This document shows positions 8,428 through 15,077 of a stretch of DNA of 64,000 nt, one piece after another; the stretch's first letter is position 1; each line of letters begins with the position of its first letter. Origin of the DNA: an uncultured Eubacteriales bacterium (lineage in GTDB: Bacteria > Bacillota > Clostridia > Oscillospirales > CAG-272). The notes beneath the pieces were generated by a model, which saw only the letters and a list, made by a program, of their open reading frames with translations, was not told where the DNA came from and ran no database searches. The translations under genes were made by a program, and so were the position numbers. The stretch covers positions 13,087 to 77,086 of the forward strand of contig CABUHS010000009.1 in the NCBI GenBank assembly GCA_902491535.1, read 5' to 3'.

Positions 8428-9030
8428 ATGCATAAAATCATTACAGTAGGCAGAGAATTCGGAAGCGGAGGACGTGAACTCGGCAGACGTCTTGCCGAGG
8501 AGCTTGGTATCGAGTATTACGACAAGGAAATAATAGCCGAGATATCAAAGCATACGTCATTATCGGAGGAATATATAAAGCAGGTTGTCGAATGCAGACC
8601 GCATCATCTCTATCCGATAACAATAGGGCATAGCCTTGCATACGGCGACAACTATGTTTTTCAGCAGGTACAGTCTGTATATTCCGCGCAGTGTACGATA
8701 ATACGTGAGATGGCTGAAAAATCACCGTGCGTTATTATAGGACGCTGTGCCGATTATATTCTGAAGGATTTTTCTCCGAGCCGTATTTTTGTTTATGCTG
8801 ACATGGAGAGTCGCGTGCGCAGGTGTATGGAGCGCCGCAACGAAGGAGAAGATTATACCGAAAAGGAAATGAAGCAGCATATAAAGGAAATAGACAAGAA
8901 CAGGGCGAAGTATTATGAGTTTTATACAGGTCTTAAATGGGGGGATAAGGCGAATTACGATCTCTGTATCAATACGACCGGACTTGCCGTAAAAGATATT
9001 GCCCCGTCTGTTGCGAAAATGTTTTTCTGA
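8428..9030 (+). CDS. Cytidylate kinase-like protein
   Basis: Protein of 200 residues of the cytidylate-kinase-like family, a P-loop NMP-kinase relative. The nucleotide loop reads GREFGSGGRELGRRLA, with Gly-Ser-Gly-Gly where true CMP kinases have Gly-Lys-Ser/Thr, so the usual P-loop lysine is missing; this is normal for the family. YYDKEIIAEI and PCVIIGRCADYIL are the other recognisable blocks. The substrate is unknown. The start at 8428 is taken because AAAGGAG stands eight bases before it. It has its own promoter and leader and is followed by a clear terminator, so it is monocistronic. Confidence 0.8.
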   Translation: MHKIITVGREFGSGGRELGRRLAEELGIEYYDKEIIAEISKHTSLSEEYIKQVVECRPHHLYPITIGHSLAYGDNYVFQQVQSVYSAQCTIIREMAEKSPCVIIGRCADYILKDFSPSRIFVYADMESRVRRCMERRNEGEDYTEKEMKQHIKEIDKNRAKYYEFYTGLKWGDKANYDLCINTTGLAVKDIAPSVAKMFF

Positions 9031-9055
9031 GAATTTTAACAAAAAAGATATTTGC

Positions 9056-9096
9056 AGCCGTCTGTCAGGCGGTTTTGACTTGACAGTCGGCTTTTT
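9056..9096 (+). terminator. Terminator of the cytidylate-kinase-like gene
   Basis: AGCCGTCTGTCA (9056-9067) pairs with TGACAGTCGGCT (9081-9092), one mismatch, followed by TTTTT. Confidence 0.75.
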
Positions 9097-9118
9097 CGGT
9101 ACAATTCAGTAAATTAAG

Positions 9119-9155
9119 ATAAAAAATACAGACCGGAATATTGATTCCGATCTGT
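9119..9155 (-). terminator. Terminator of the ECF S-component gene (minus strand)
   Basis: ACAGACCGGAAT and ATTCCGATCTGT pair with one G-T around a four-base loop (9128-9155). On the minus strand the stem is followed by six T (9121-9126), so it ends the minus-strand gene at 9190. Confidence 0.75.
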
Positions 9156-9189
9156 AGATCCATTTGTCACCGTAAGGATCGCCTTATGA

Positions 9190-9789
9190 TTATTTGTAAG
9201 TTTTTGAGCCGAATTTTGACGGAGCAATACGGATAATTCTTTGTACCGCAGGCGAGAGTATCAGCGATATAGCGAGTTCGATAAGGAAGTTAACTGTGAT
9301 TACCGATATGATAACGAATATGAAAATATTCATGCCCTTGTCATTCCATTGTTCGTATATCGGAAGAAAGAATGCGTAAACTCCGAGTATATATATTCCG
9401 GTATTGATTATCGGAACTACGGCTGACGCCGCTATTGCGCCGGGCAGATCACGCCGTCCGTCTTTATTTATGAGCCTATATATAAGTCCTGCTGCGAATC
9501 CCGCTGCGGCTGTCTTTAAAATGCATAAAATAACGGTCGCAACAGGGTTGTGCGGTATAAAAAGAGCGACCGTAGACGGAGCAAAGCATGTCATTATTCC
9601 GTTTACTGCTCCGATAAAAGCTCCTGCGGAAGGTCCGTATATGCATGCTCCGACAATGATCGGTATAAGTGCGAGATTTATGTTTACCTGACCGATGGTG
9701 ATAAATCCTGAGATATAATTAAGTATTATTTCGAGTGCCGTTATCAAAGCGACTCCGGTCAGCTTTTTCACTTTCGACGTGCTGTTCAT
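9190..9789 (-). CDS. ECF transporter S component (substrate-binding membrane subunit)
   Basis: Membrane protein of 199 residues with about six helices, the substrate-specific subunit of an energy-coupling-factor vitamin transporter. The N-terminus KVKKLTGVALITALEIIL has the small-residue helix (here ALITALE) by which S components contact the EcfT coupling protein. The block VNINLALIPIIVGACIYGPS resembles the RibU-like ECF family; the glycine-rich segment GPSAGAFIGAVNGIM follows. EcfA and EcfT genes are not in the window, as expected for group II S components that share one module. AAGAAAGGAAAT stands upstream of the ATG on the minus strand. The vitamin cannot be named from sequence, and no riboswitch was recognised upstream. 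Confidence 0.8.
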   Translation of the reverse strand: MNSTSKVKKLTGVALITALEIILNYISGFITIGQVNINLALIPIIVGACIYGPSAGAFIGAVNGIMTCFAPSTVALFIPHNPVATVILCILKTAAAGFAAGLIYRLINKDGRRDLPGAIAASAVVPIINTGIYILGVYAFFLPIYEQWNDKGMNIFIFVIISVITVNFLIELAISLILSPAVQRIIRIAPSKFGSKTYK

Positions 9790-10061
9790 ATTTATTTCCT
9801 TTCTTAAATATATAGATGATAAAATATGATCTTGTATGTATTTTTCTCTTTAGATTATTATATTATTCCGGTGTTCAAAAGTCAATATAAATATGCTTCG
9901 TCTGTGGTAATAAATTTTTTGCGGGTTTATTTATCTGCTTTTAACTTTCAGCGGCGCGAGGCCTTTTTTGATCCGAAAAACAGATCGGTATCGGATTTTT
10001 CCGGTTATATGACTTAATTTGATATATTTATCTTTGAATGTGAAAAATATGAAAAAAACAG

Positions 10062-10090
10062 TTGACACGCTGTGTTTTTTATGATAAAAT
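10062..10090 (+). promoter_or_regulatory. Vegetative promoter of rplU-prp-rpmA
   Basis: TTGACA (10062-10067), 17 bases, TAAAAT (10085-10090); the transcript would begin just before the L21 leader. Confidence 0.8.
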
Positions 10091-10096
10091 AAATTT

Positions 10097-10211
10097 TGCC
10101 GCATGAAACAGGCAGGTATAGTTATGCCGTTAAGCATCGTTTACCTATAAGCGCAGCGCCTGCACAGCGAGTTCGGGGCAAAGACCCCTTTATGAAAGTG
10201 AGGTGCTTTTC
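10097..10211 (+). ncRNA. Ribosomal protein L21 leader RNA (autoregulatory)
   Basis: The leader between promoter and rplU has nested pairs as in the Firmicutes L21 leader: CAGGC (10109-10113) with GCCTG (10158-10162), inside it AGGTA (10114-10118) with TACCT (10142-10146), then the hairpin GGGG-CAAAGA-CCCC (10175-10188) just before the ribosome binding site. In that class L21 is thought to bind its own leader and repress translation. Assignment rests on position and pairing, not a covariance search. Confidence 0.6.
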
Positions 10212-10523
10212 GTGTTTGCAATTATCGAAACAGGCGGAAAGCAGTACAAAGTAGCCGAGGGCGATATCATCTTCGTTGAGAAGCTCGATGTCGAAGAAGG
10301 CGCAACATATACCTTTGATAAGGTATTGGCTCTTTCCAAGGATGACACATTCAAGAGCGGGGCTCCGTATGTTGAAGGTGCTTCCGTAACAGCTAATGTC
10401 GTAAAGAACGGCAAGGGCAAGAAGATCACAGTTCTGCGTTACAAGTCAAAGAAGAATGAGAAGAGAAAGCTCGGTCACCGTCAGCCTTATACAAAGGTTC
10501 AGATCGGTCAGATCGTAGGCTGA
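10212..10523 (+). CDS. rplU: 50S ribosomal protein L21
   Basis: Ribosomal protein of 103 residues that binds 23S rRNA near L20. The N-terminus FAIIETGGKQYKV and the C-terminal RKLGHRQPYTKVQIGQI are unmistakable. The start is a GTG at 10212, which gives the normal N-terminus; GTGAGGTG (10197-10204) serves as binding site. An in-frame GTG at 10203 would add three residues and sits inside that site. First gene of the L21-Prp-L27 operon. Confidence 0.96.
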   Translation: MFAIIETGGKQYKVAEGDIIFVEKLDVEEGATYTFDKVLALSKDDTFKSGAPYVEGASVTANVVKNGKGKKITVLRYKSKKNEKRKLGHRQPYTKVQIGQIVG

Positions 10524-10576
10524 GCAGAAATAACTGCACTTGACTGCAAGAAAATCTGCGGTCGGAATTTTGTACT

Positions 10577-10951
10577 ATGACAAAAGTAACATTTTACAAG
10601 AAAAACGGCGTATACTACGGCTTTCGTGAGACGGGTCATGCCGGACTTAACGAATTCGGCGGAGTTGATGAGCTTTGTGCGGGACTTTCCGCAATGACAA
10701 TGCTTGTCGTTAACACTATAGAGGTGTCTTTTGCCGGTACGGTCGATTATTCATACGATCCTGATACAACAGACATTCAGGTTGTTGCCGGGGATGCTCT
10801 TCCGGAATCGGGATGCGATGAAAAAAAGCAGTATGCGATCGCCGGAATAATTCAGGGATATTTCCTTCAGCTGACGGACATGCTCGAAGATTATTACGAT
10901 TATCTTGAGGTGGATGAGACTGAGGAAGGTCCGCTTGCGGATATCGGCTGA
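10577..10951 (+). CDS. prp: Ribosomal-processing cysteine protease Prp
   Basis: Protein of 124 residues. Prp removes the N-terminal extension of ribosomal protein L27 in Firmicutes, which is required for working ribosomes. The catalytic pair is visible: His in RETGHAGLNEFG (near residue 22) and Cys in VDELCAGLSAMT (near residue 35), separated as in known Prp proteins. It sits between rplU and rpmA, the standard place, and the L27 encoded next has the matching cleavage sequence. No clear Shine-Dalgarno is seen before the ATG, so its translation may be kept low or coupled to rplU. Confidence 0.92.
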   Translation: MTKVTFYKKNGVYYGFRETGHAGLNEFGGVDELCAGLSAMTMLVVNTIEVSFAGTVDYSYDPDTTDIQVVAGDALPESGCDEKKQYAIAGIIQGYFLQLTDMLEDYYDYLEVDETEEGPLADIG

Positions 10952-11002
10952 AAGTTTCGAAGTAAAAAAAGAATTAGTTTGATTGATAAGGAGAGAAAGA
11001 CC

Positions 11003-11281
11003 ATGCTTAGATTAGGTTTGCAATTCTTTGCACACAAAAAAGGTGTTGGTTCCACAAAGAACGGACGTGACAGCGAGTCCAAGCGCCTCGGCGTAAAGCG
11101 CGCTGACGGTCAGGGCGTTGTTGCCGGAAACATTATCGTTCGTCAGAGAGGAACACATATCCGTCCCGGCAATAATGTCGGAATCGGATCCGATGACACA
11201 CTGTTTGCTCTTATAGACGGTAAGGTTAAGTTTGAGCATATTACAGGCGGACGTAAGCGCGTAAGCGTTTATGCCGACTGA
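11003..11281 (+). CDS. rpmA: 50S ribosomal protein L27 with cleavable N-terminal extension
   Basis: Ribosomal protein of 92 residues that reaches toward the peptidyl-transferase centre. It starts MLRLGLQFFAHKKGVGST; Prp is known to cut between the two aromatic residues and Ala of the LQFFAHKKG motif, leaving AHKKG as the mature end. The start at 11003 follows AAGGAGAG at seven bases and gives the standard extension; the frame open from 10979 would add eight residues. A terminator follows at 11311-11348. Confidence 0.96.
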   Translation: MLRLGLQFFAHKKGVGSTKNGRDSESKRLGVKRADGQGVVAGNIIVRQRGTHIRPGNNVGIGSDDTLFALIDGKVKFEHITGGRKRVSVYAD

Positions 11282-11310
11282 TCGGAATCACATAAACACA
11301 TCGGAAAATA

Positions 11311-11348
11311 GGCGGACTGTGCATAAGCATGGTCTGCTTTTTCTTTTC
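11311..11348 (+). terminator. Terminator of rplU-prp-rpmA
   Basis: GGCGGACTGTGC and GCATGGTCTGCTT pair with several G-T pairs around ATAA, followed by TTTTCTTTT. Confidence 0.7.
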
Positions 11349-11412
11349 CCCTGAAACAACAGGCTTCCGTAGCGCCTGCCCGCAATCTGTGATTGCGCCC
11401 GGCGTGTCGGAT
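11349..11412 (+). repeat. Interspersed palindromic repeat, copy D
   Basis: Shares with five other copies the 5' block CTGAAACAACAGGCTTCCG and then GCCCGCAATC-TGT-GATTGC followed by GGCG. It lies directly after the rpmA terminator. See the finding on the six-copy family. Confidence 0.75.
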
Positions 11413-11908
11413 TTTTTGTCAAAATTTTTATATTTATGCTGTTGATTTACAATAATTCATTTGCGTAATTCTGCTGAAAACATCCTTTTTGAGTGAATTT
11501 TTGTGCGTCTTTTGAAATGATGTTTATGTTTGTCTGAAGAACGGTAATTAAATTTCTGAAATATCCGAAATGGGTTAAAAATGGCATATTTTCAACTGTA
11601 AATTACTTATATAGTTGATACAAGCTTTCTCTGGAATAGTATTGAAAGTTACCTTTAGATGCTCAACCAATATAATTTTGAGAATTTTTGTTTTATTTCG
11701 GTAAAAAACACGAAAAAAAGCAGATATTTAAAATAAACAAAATAATATGGATATATATTATTCACAAATAAATGCTACAATACAAGTGAATAATTGATGG
11801 CATAGGGTACAATTGTTCAAGGACAAATGTAAGCTGGAAATACTGATCTTTCTAACGAAAAAGCATGCAGACACTCAGCAAATCAAAAGAAAGGAAGAAT
11901 TTTAACCC
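11413..11908. other. Long AT-rich gene-free stretch before spoVG
   Basis: About 500 bases, strongly AT-rich, without a supportable reading frame. The spoVG promoter must lie here. TACAAT (11776-11781) is a possible -10 box but has no good -35 partner at 17 bases. AAGGACAAAT (11819-11828) recalls a SigH -35 box, but the following GGAAAT is badly spaced, so no SigH promoter is called. Confidence 0.5.
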
Positions 11909-12196
11909 ATGAAAATTACAGATATCAGGATAAAAAAATGTAACAGACCGGGACCCATGAAAGCCATTGTTTCTGTAACGCTTGATGATGAATTGGCGAT
12001 ACATGACATAAAGGTTATCTATGCACAGGAACGTTACTTCGTCGTAATGCCTAACCGCAAAAATTTCGACGGAACATATCGTGATATTGTCCATCCGATT
12101 AACAGCAGCAGCCGCAACTACTTTGAAAAAGAAATCATCTCCGCATATATGGCGCTTCCTGATAATGAGTCGGATGCGGCGGAAATTGAAGCATAA
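11909..12196 (+). CDS. spoVG: SpoVG, RNA-binding regulator
   Basis: Protein of 95 residues. SpoVG is a small site-specific nucleic-acid-binding regulator tied to sporulation septation, virulence and cell-wall genes in Firmicutes. The family sequence is clear: MKITDIRIKK at the start, VSVTLDDELAIHDIKVI, then VVMPNRKNFDGTYRDIVHPI, the most conserved block with the RNA-contact region, and an acidic tail. AGAAAGGAAG lies before the ATG. It is monocistronic with a strong terminator. Its presence supports a spore-former lineage but does not prove sporulation. Confidence 0.95.
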   Translation: MKITDIRIKKCNRPGPMKAIVSVTLDDELAIHDIKVIYAQERYFVVMPNRKNFDGTYRDIVHPINSSSRNYFEKEIISAYMALPDNESDAAEIEA

Positions 12197-12273
12197 GTAC
12201 GAGAAAGCCGATAAGGTTTGATACGGAGAGCGAATTTTATCGCTGCTTCAGATCGTATTTATGATATAGACGG

Positions 12274-12305
12274 AAAGGATCTCTATGGCAGAGATCCTTT
12301 TTTGT
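12274..12305 (+). terminator. Terminator of spoVG
   Basis: AAAGGATCTCT (12274-12284) pairs perfectly with AGAGATCCTTT (12290-12300) around a five-base loop, followed by a run of T. The rest of the stretch to the yicC promoter shows nothing further. Confidence 0.9.
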
Positions 12306-12416
12306 TTAGGTGCGTTAATTCTATACTTATATATCATGGCATTTCTGCTCTTTTAAGATGCGTTTGAAGCTGGTAAATAATTAAAAATAAAAATTGAATA
12401 AAAATTGCTCTTTTCG

Positions 12417-12445
12417 TTGACAAACAAGGTAAAAAGATGTAAAAT
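12417..12445 (+). promoter_or_regulatory. Vegetative promoter of the yicC-rsmB operon
   Basis: TTGACA (12417-12422), 17 bases, TAAAAT (12440-12445), 79 bases before yicC. Confidence 0.8.
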
Positions 12446-12524
12446 ATTTAAGAGAGTCTTTAACATTAAAGATTTTATGTAATGAATAGTAATTGTTGCT
12501 TTTCAAAGAAAGGAAAGCTGTTAT

Positions 12525-13415
12525 ATGATAAAAAGTATGACTGCATTCGGGCGTTCCGTTGGTACGGTCGGTGGCAAAAATATAACTGTTGAGATAAAAA
12601 GCGTAAATAACCGCTTCCTTGACTGTTCGGTAAAACTGCCTCGGCGCTATGGGGCTGCGGAGGATAAGATAAAGCCGTATCTGCAAAGCCGCGGGATAAC
12701 TCGCGGTAAAATAGACGTATATATCGGAGTTACATCGGCTGACGGAAGTGACGTCAGTGTCGGACTTGACACCGGATATCTTAAAGGTTATCTTGATGCG
12801 CTTTATATTTTGCGCGATCAGTACGGATTGCGTGACGATATAAGCGTTATGAATATTGCCGGAAACCGTGATATTTTTATTTTTGAGCAACAGGAATCGG
12901 ATACCGATAAGGATACTGCGGATATTATATCGGTGCTTTCGGATGCTGTTGATGCTTTCCTCGGCATGAGAGCAAGCGAGGGTGAAAATATTGCCCGCGA
13001 TCTTTCGCTTAAGAGAAAGCATCTCGAGGAGCTTACGGATATTATTGCAGAACAGGAGCCGCGCTCCGTAGAGGCATACAGGGAACGGCTTGAGGCTAAG
13101 CTTCGTTCTGTTCTTGAGGACAGGGGAATGGGAGCGCCGGATGAGGCGCGTATAATAACCGAATGCGCCTTGTTTGCCGACAAGGTTGCGGTTGATGAAG
13201 AGACCGTAAGACTTCGCAGCCATTTTTCTGCGTTTGATAAGGCACTTGTTTCCGACGAGCCTGTAGGCCGCAGACTTGATTTTCTGCTTCAGGAGATGGG
13301 ACGCGAGGTCAATACAATAGGTTCCAAGGTTTCTGATATAAAAATGACAGATACGGTTGTTGAGATGAAGAGCGAACTTGAGCGCATTCGCGAACAGGTG
13401 CAGAATATCGAGTGA
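12525..13415 (+). CDS. yicC: YicC family endoribonuclease-like protein
   Basis: Protein of 296 residues of the YicC/YloC family; E. coli YicC has been described as an endoribonuclease acting on small RNAs, and Bacillus YloC as a related enzyme. Signature blocks: MIKSMTAFGR at the start, VEIKSVNNRFLD, and the C-terminal GRRLDFLLQEMGREVNTIGSK. Length is normal. AAAGGAAAG precedes the ATG. It opens a conserved operon and is followed after 98 bases by remA, the same order as in Bacillus subtilis. Confidence 0.92.
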   Translation: MIKSMTAFGRSVGTVGGKNITVEIKSVNNRFLDCSVKLPRRYGAAEDKIKPYLQSRGITRGKIDVYIGVTSADGSDVSVGLDTGYLKGYLDALYILRDQYGLRDDISVMNIAGNRDIFIFEQQESDTDKDTADIISVLSDAVDAFLGMRASEGENIARDLSLKRKHLEELTDIIAEQEPRSVEAYRERLEAKLRSVLEDRGMGAPDEARIITECALFADKVAVDEETVRLRSHFSAFDKALVSDEPVGRRLDFLLQEMGREVNTIGSKVSDIKMTDTVVEMKSELERIREQVQNIE

Positions 13416-13513
13416 TGCTTTGCTGCGGTTATTGCAGAGAATATATGGCATGGTATATTTCTGAAAAACATGTGTATGTGTAAGTGCGGGAATGCGAAAG
13501 AACGGAGATTTTT

Positions 13514-13786
13514 ATGAAGTTTATAAACATCGGATTCGGAAATATGGTTGCGGCGCATCGCATTGTGACTCTTGTAAGTCCGGATTCGTCGCCGATAAAA
13601 AGAATGGTTCAGGACGCAAAAGATAACGGACGTGTAATTGATGTAACCTGCGGACGCAGGACAAGATCGGTTATTGTTACGGACAGTGAGCATGTTATTC
13701 TTTCTGCTGTGCAGACTGAGACAATAGCCGGACGTCTTGACGAAGGCTGCGATGATGAAGACGTCTGTGTGGAGAGCGAAGAATAG
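13514..13786 (+). CDS. remA: RemA-like DNA-binding regulator (DUF370)
   Basis: Protein of 90 residues matching RemA, which in Bacillus binds DNA to activate biofilm matrix and osmoprotectant genes. Family features: FINIGFGNMVAAHRIVTLVSPDSSP, in which the NMV and VSPDS stretches are near invariant, and CGRRTRSVIVTDSEHVILS. The start at 13514 follows CGGAGA at good spacing and matches the usual N-terminus; the longer frame from 13484 has none. It keeps its usual place between yicC and gmk. Confidence 0.92.
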   Translation: MKFINIGFGNMVAAHRIVTLVSPDSSPIKRMVQDAKDNGRVIDVTCGRRTRSVIVTDSEHVILSAVQTETIAGRLDEGCDDEDVCVESEE

Positions 13787-13930
13787 CGCATTATTCTGAA
13801 CTTTAACGTATTTACGGCTGACAGCAGCGTCTGTACGCAGTAAATATTATAGCTTGAGTGATAAAATCAAGGATAACATATTATTTAACCTGATATAAAG
13901 ACGCGGCGGCTTTGCCGTGCGGAGGAATGT

Positions 13931-14566
13931 GTGATTGAAAATAGGGAAAAAATAAAGGATCTGATTCTTGTTATTTCCGGACCGTCGGGAAGTGGCAAGG
14001 GCTGTATTATAGAACTTTTAATAGAAAAATTCGGTTTCCGTAAGGCTGTGTCGGTTACTACGAGAAAGCCGCGTGAGGGAGAGATCGAGGGACGCGATTA
14101 TTATTTCATCTCTCGGGAACGCTTTGATGAAATGCTTGGCAGCGGCGAACTGCTAGAGTATAACATATACGGAGAAAGCTGTTACGGAACACCTAAGAGT
14201 GAGGTTGAGGACGCTCTGAAAAACGATCGTTTGCTTGTCCTTGATATTGATGTACACGGGGCGGCAAATATTGAAAAAATGTATCCGGATTTCCGAAGTG
14301 TATTTATTATTCCGCCGGATGCGTCGGAGCAGCGCCGCAGACTTGTAAGTCGCGGAACAGAAACCGAAGAGTCGGTTGCAAGACGCATGAAGATCGCGCG
14401 TGATGAGATAGGCTGCTTTGACAGATACGACTGCGTTATAATAAACGAAACCGGAAAATCGGAGATTGCAGCGGAGCAGGTGTTCGGCGTTATGAGAGGC
14501 ATAGTGCCGGATCAGAGCGGAATACCGTCGGTGATAGAAAATTATTTTTCTGATTATACAGACTGA
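13931..14566 (+). CDS. gmk: Guanylate kinase
   Basis: Phosphorylates GMP to GDP with ATP. The 211-residue protein has the P-loop GPSGSGKG near residue 17, the GMP-binding VSVTTRKPREGEIEGRDYYF, then YGTPKSEV and LDIDVHGAANI. The start is a GTG at 13931 behind GGAGGAA; the preceding ATG is in another frame. The gene lies in the yicC-remA-gmk-rpoZ order. Copy A of the interspersed repeat lies between it and rpoZ. Confidence 0.95.
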   Translation: MIENREKIKDLILVISGPSGSGKGCIIELLIEKFGFRKAVSVTTRKPREGEIEGRDYYFISRERFDEMLGSGELLEYNIYGESCYGTPKSEVEDALKNDRLLVLDIDVHGAANIEKMYPDFRSVFIIPPDASEQRRRLVSRGTETEESVARRMKIARDEIGCFDRYDCVIINETGKSEIAAEQVFGVMRGIVPDQSGIPSVIENYFSDYTD

Positions 14567-14613
14567 CAGTGCTGTAATCCGGCGGAGTGCATATTACGCA
14601 TAATTCCGCATTT

Positions 14614-14680
14614 TACCCCGAATCAACAAGGTTCCGGGTACCCGCCCGCAAACCTTGATTGCGTCGGCGGATTCAGGTTC
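14614..14680 (+). repeat. Interspersed palindromic repeat, copy A
   Basis: Begins TACCCCGAATCAACAAGG, continues TTCCGGGTACCCGCCCGC and ends near GGCGGATTCAGG. The inner hairpin is partly decayed (GCAA/TTGC remain). It is inserted inside the operon, between gmk and rpoZ. Confidence 0.75.
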
Positions 14681-14792
14681 ATTTTAAGATAAAATACATA
14701 CCGTGAGCGTTTTGAACGCTGTTCGGTACCGACCGGATAAATGAGGTCGGAATAAGATAGATTTCTTTAATACAAGAAAGGCATGGTAAAAA

Positions 14793-15077
14793 ATGTTACA
14801 CCCTACAACAGAAGAGCTTTCAAAAGGAAAATACAACCGTTATGTTCTCGTTTCGGCGACTGCTAAGTGCGCCCGTCTTGTAACAGATGAGTATTGCAAA
14901 TACCGTGAGAGTGCAGAACGTCAGATCGCGAACAAGGAAACTGACAAAAGCATTGCGTCAATGATAAAAAAAGAGATTTGTGATGAGAGAGCTGTAAAGT
15001 GCGCCATCAGACGGCTTTACAGAGGCGAATATCAAATTATAGACGAATCTATAGACGATTCGGTAAATTTTGATTGA
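14793..15077 (+). CDS. rpoZ: RNA polymerase omega subunit
   Basis: Protein of 94 residues that helps assemble RNA polymerase by binding the beta-prime subunit. It has the omega pattern: MLHPTTEELSKGKYNRYVLV, where the YxLV segment precedes ATAKCARLVTDE (the AxRAR-like helix), then an acidic tail. AAGAAAGGCATGGTAAAA precedes the ATG. Between gmk and priA, as in other Firmicutes, but without coaBC between rpoZ and priA. Its stop overlaps the start region of priA. Confidence 0.88.
   Translation: MLHPTTEELSKGKYNRYVLVSATAKCARLVTDEYCKYRESAERQIANKETDKSIASMIKKEICDERAVKCAIRRLYRGEYQIIDESIDDSVNFD

Noticed and set aside
9790..9900. Riboswitch upstream of the ECF S-component gene
   Set aside because: AT-rich with no recognisable conserved core, so the vitamin cannot be assigned this way.
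11413..11908. SigH promoter for spoVG
   Set aside because: AAGGACAAAT followed by GGAAAT was considered, but spacing and -10 sequence do not fit the SigH pattern.
12381..13451. Minus-strand 356-codon frame opposite yicC
   Set aside because: Antisense to yicC and its promoter, no recognisable domain.
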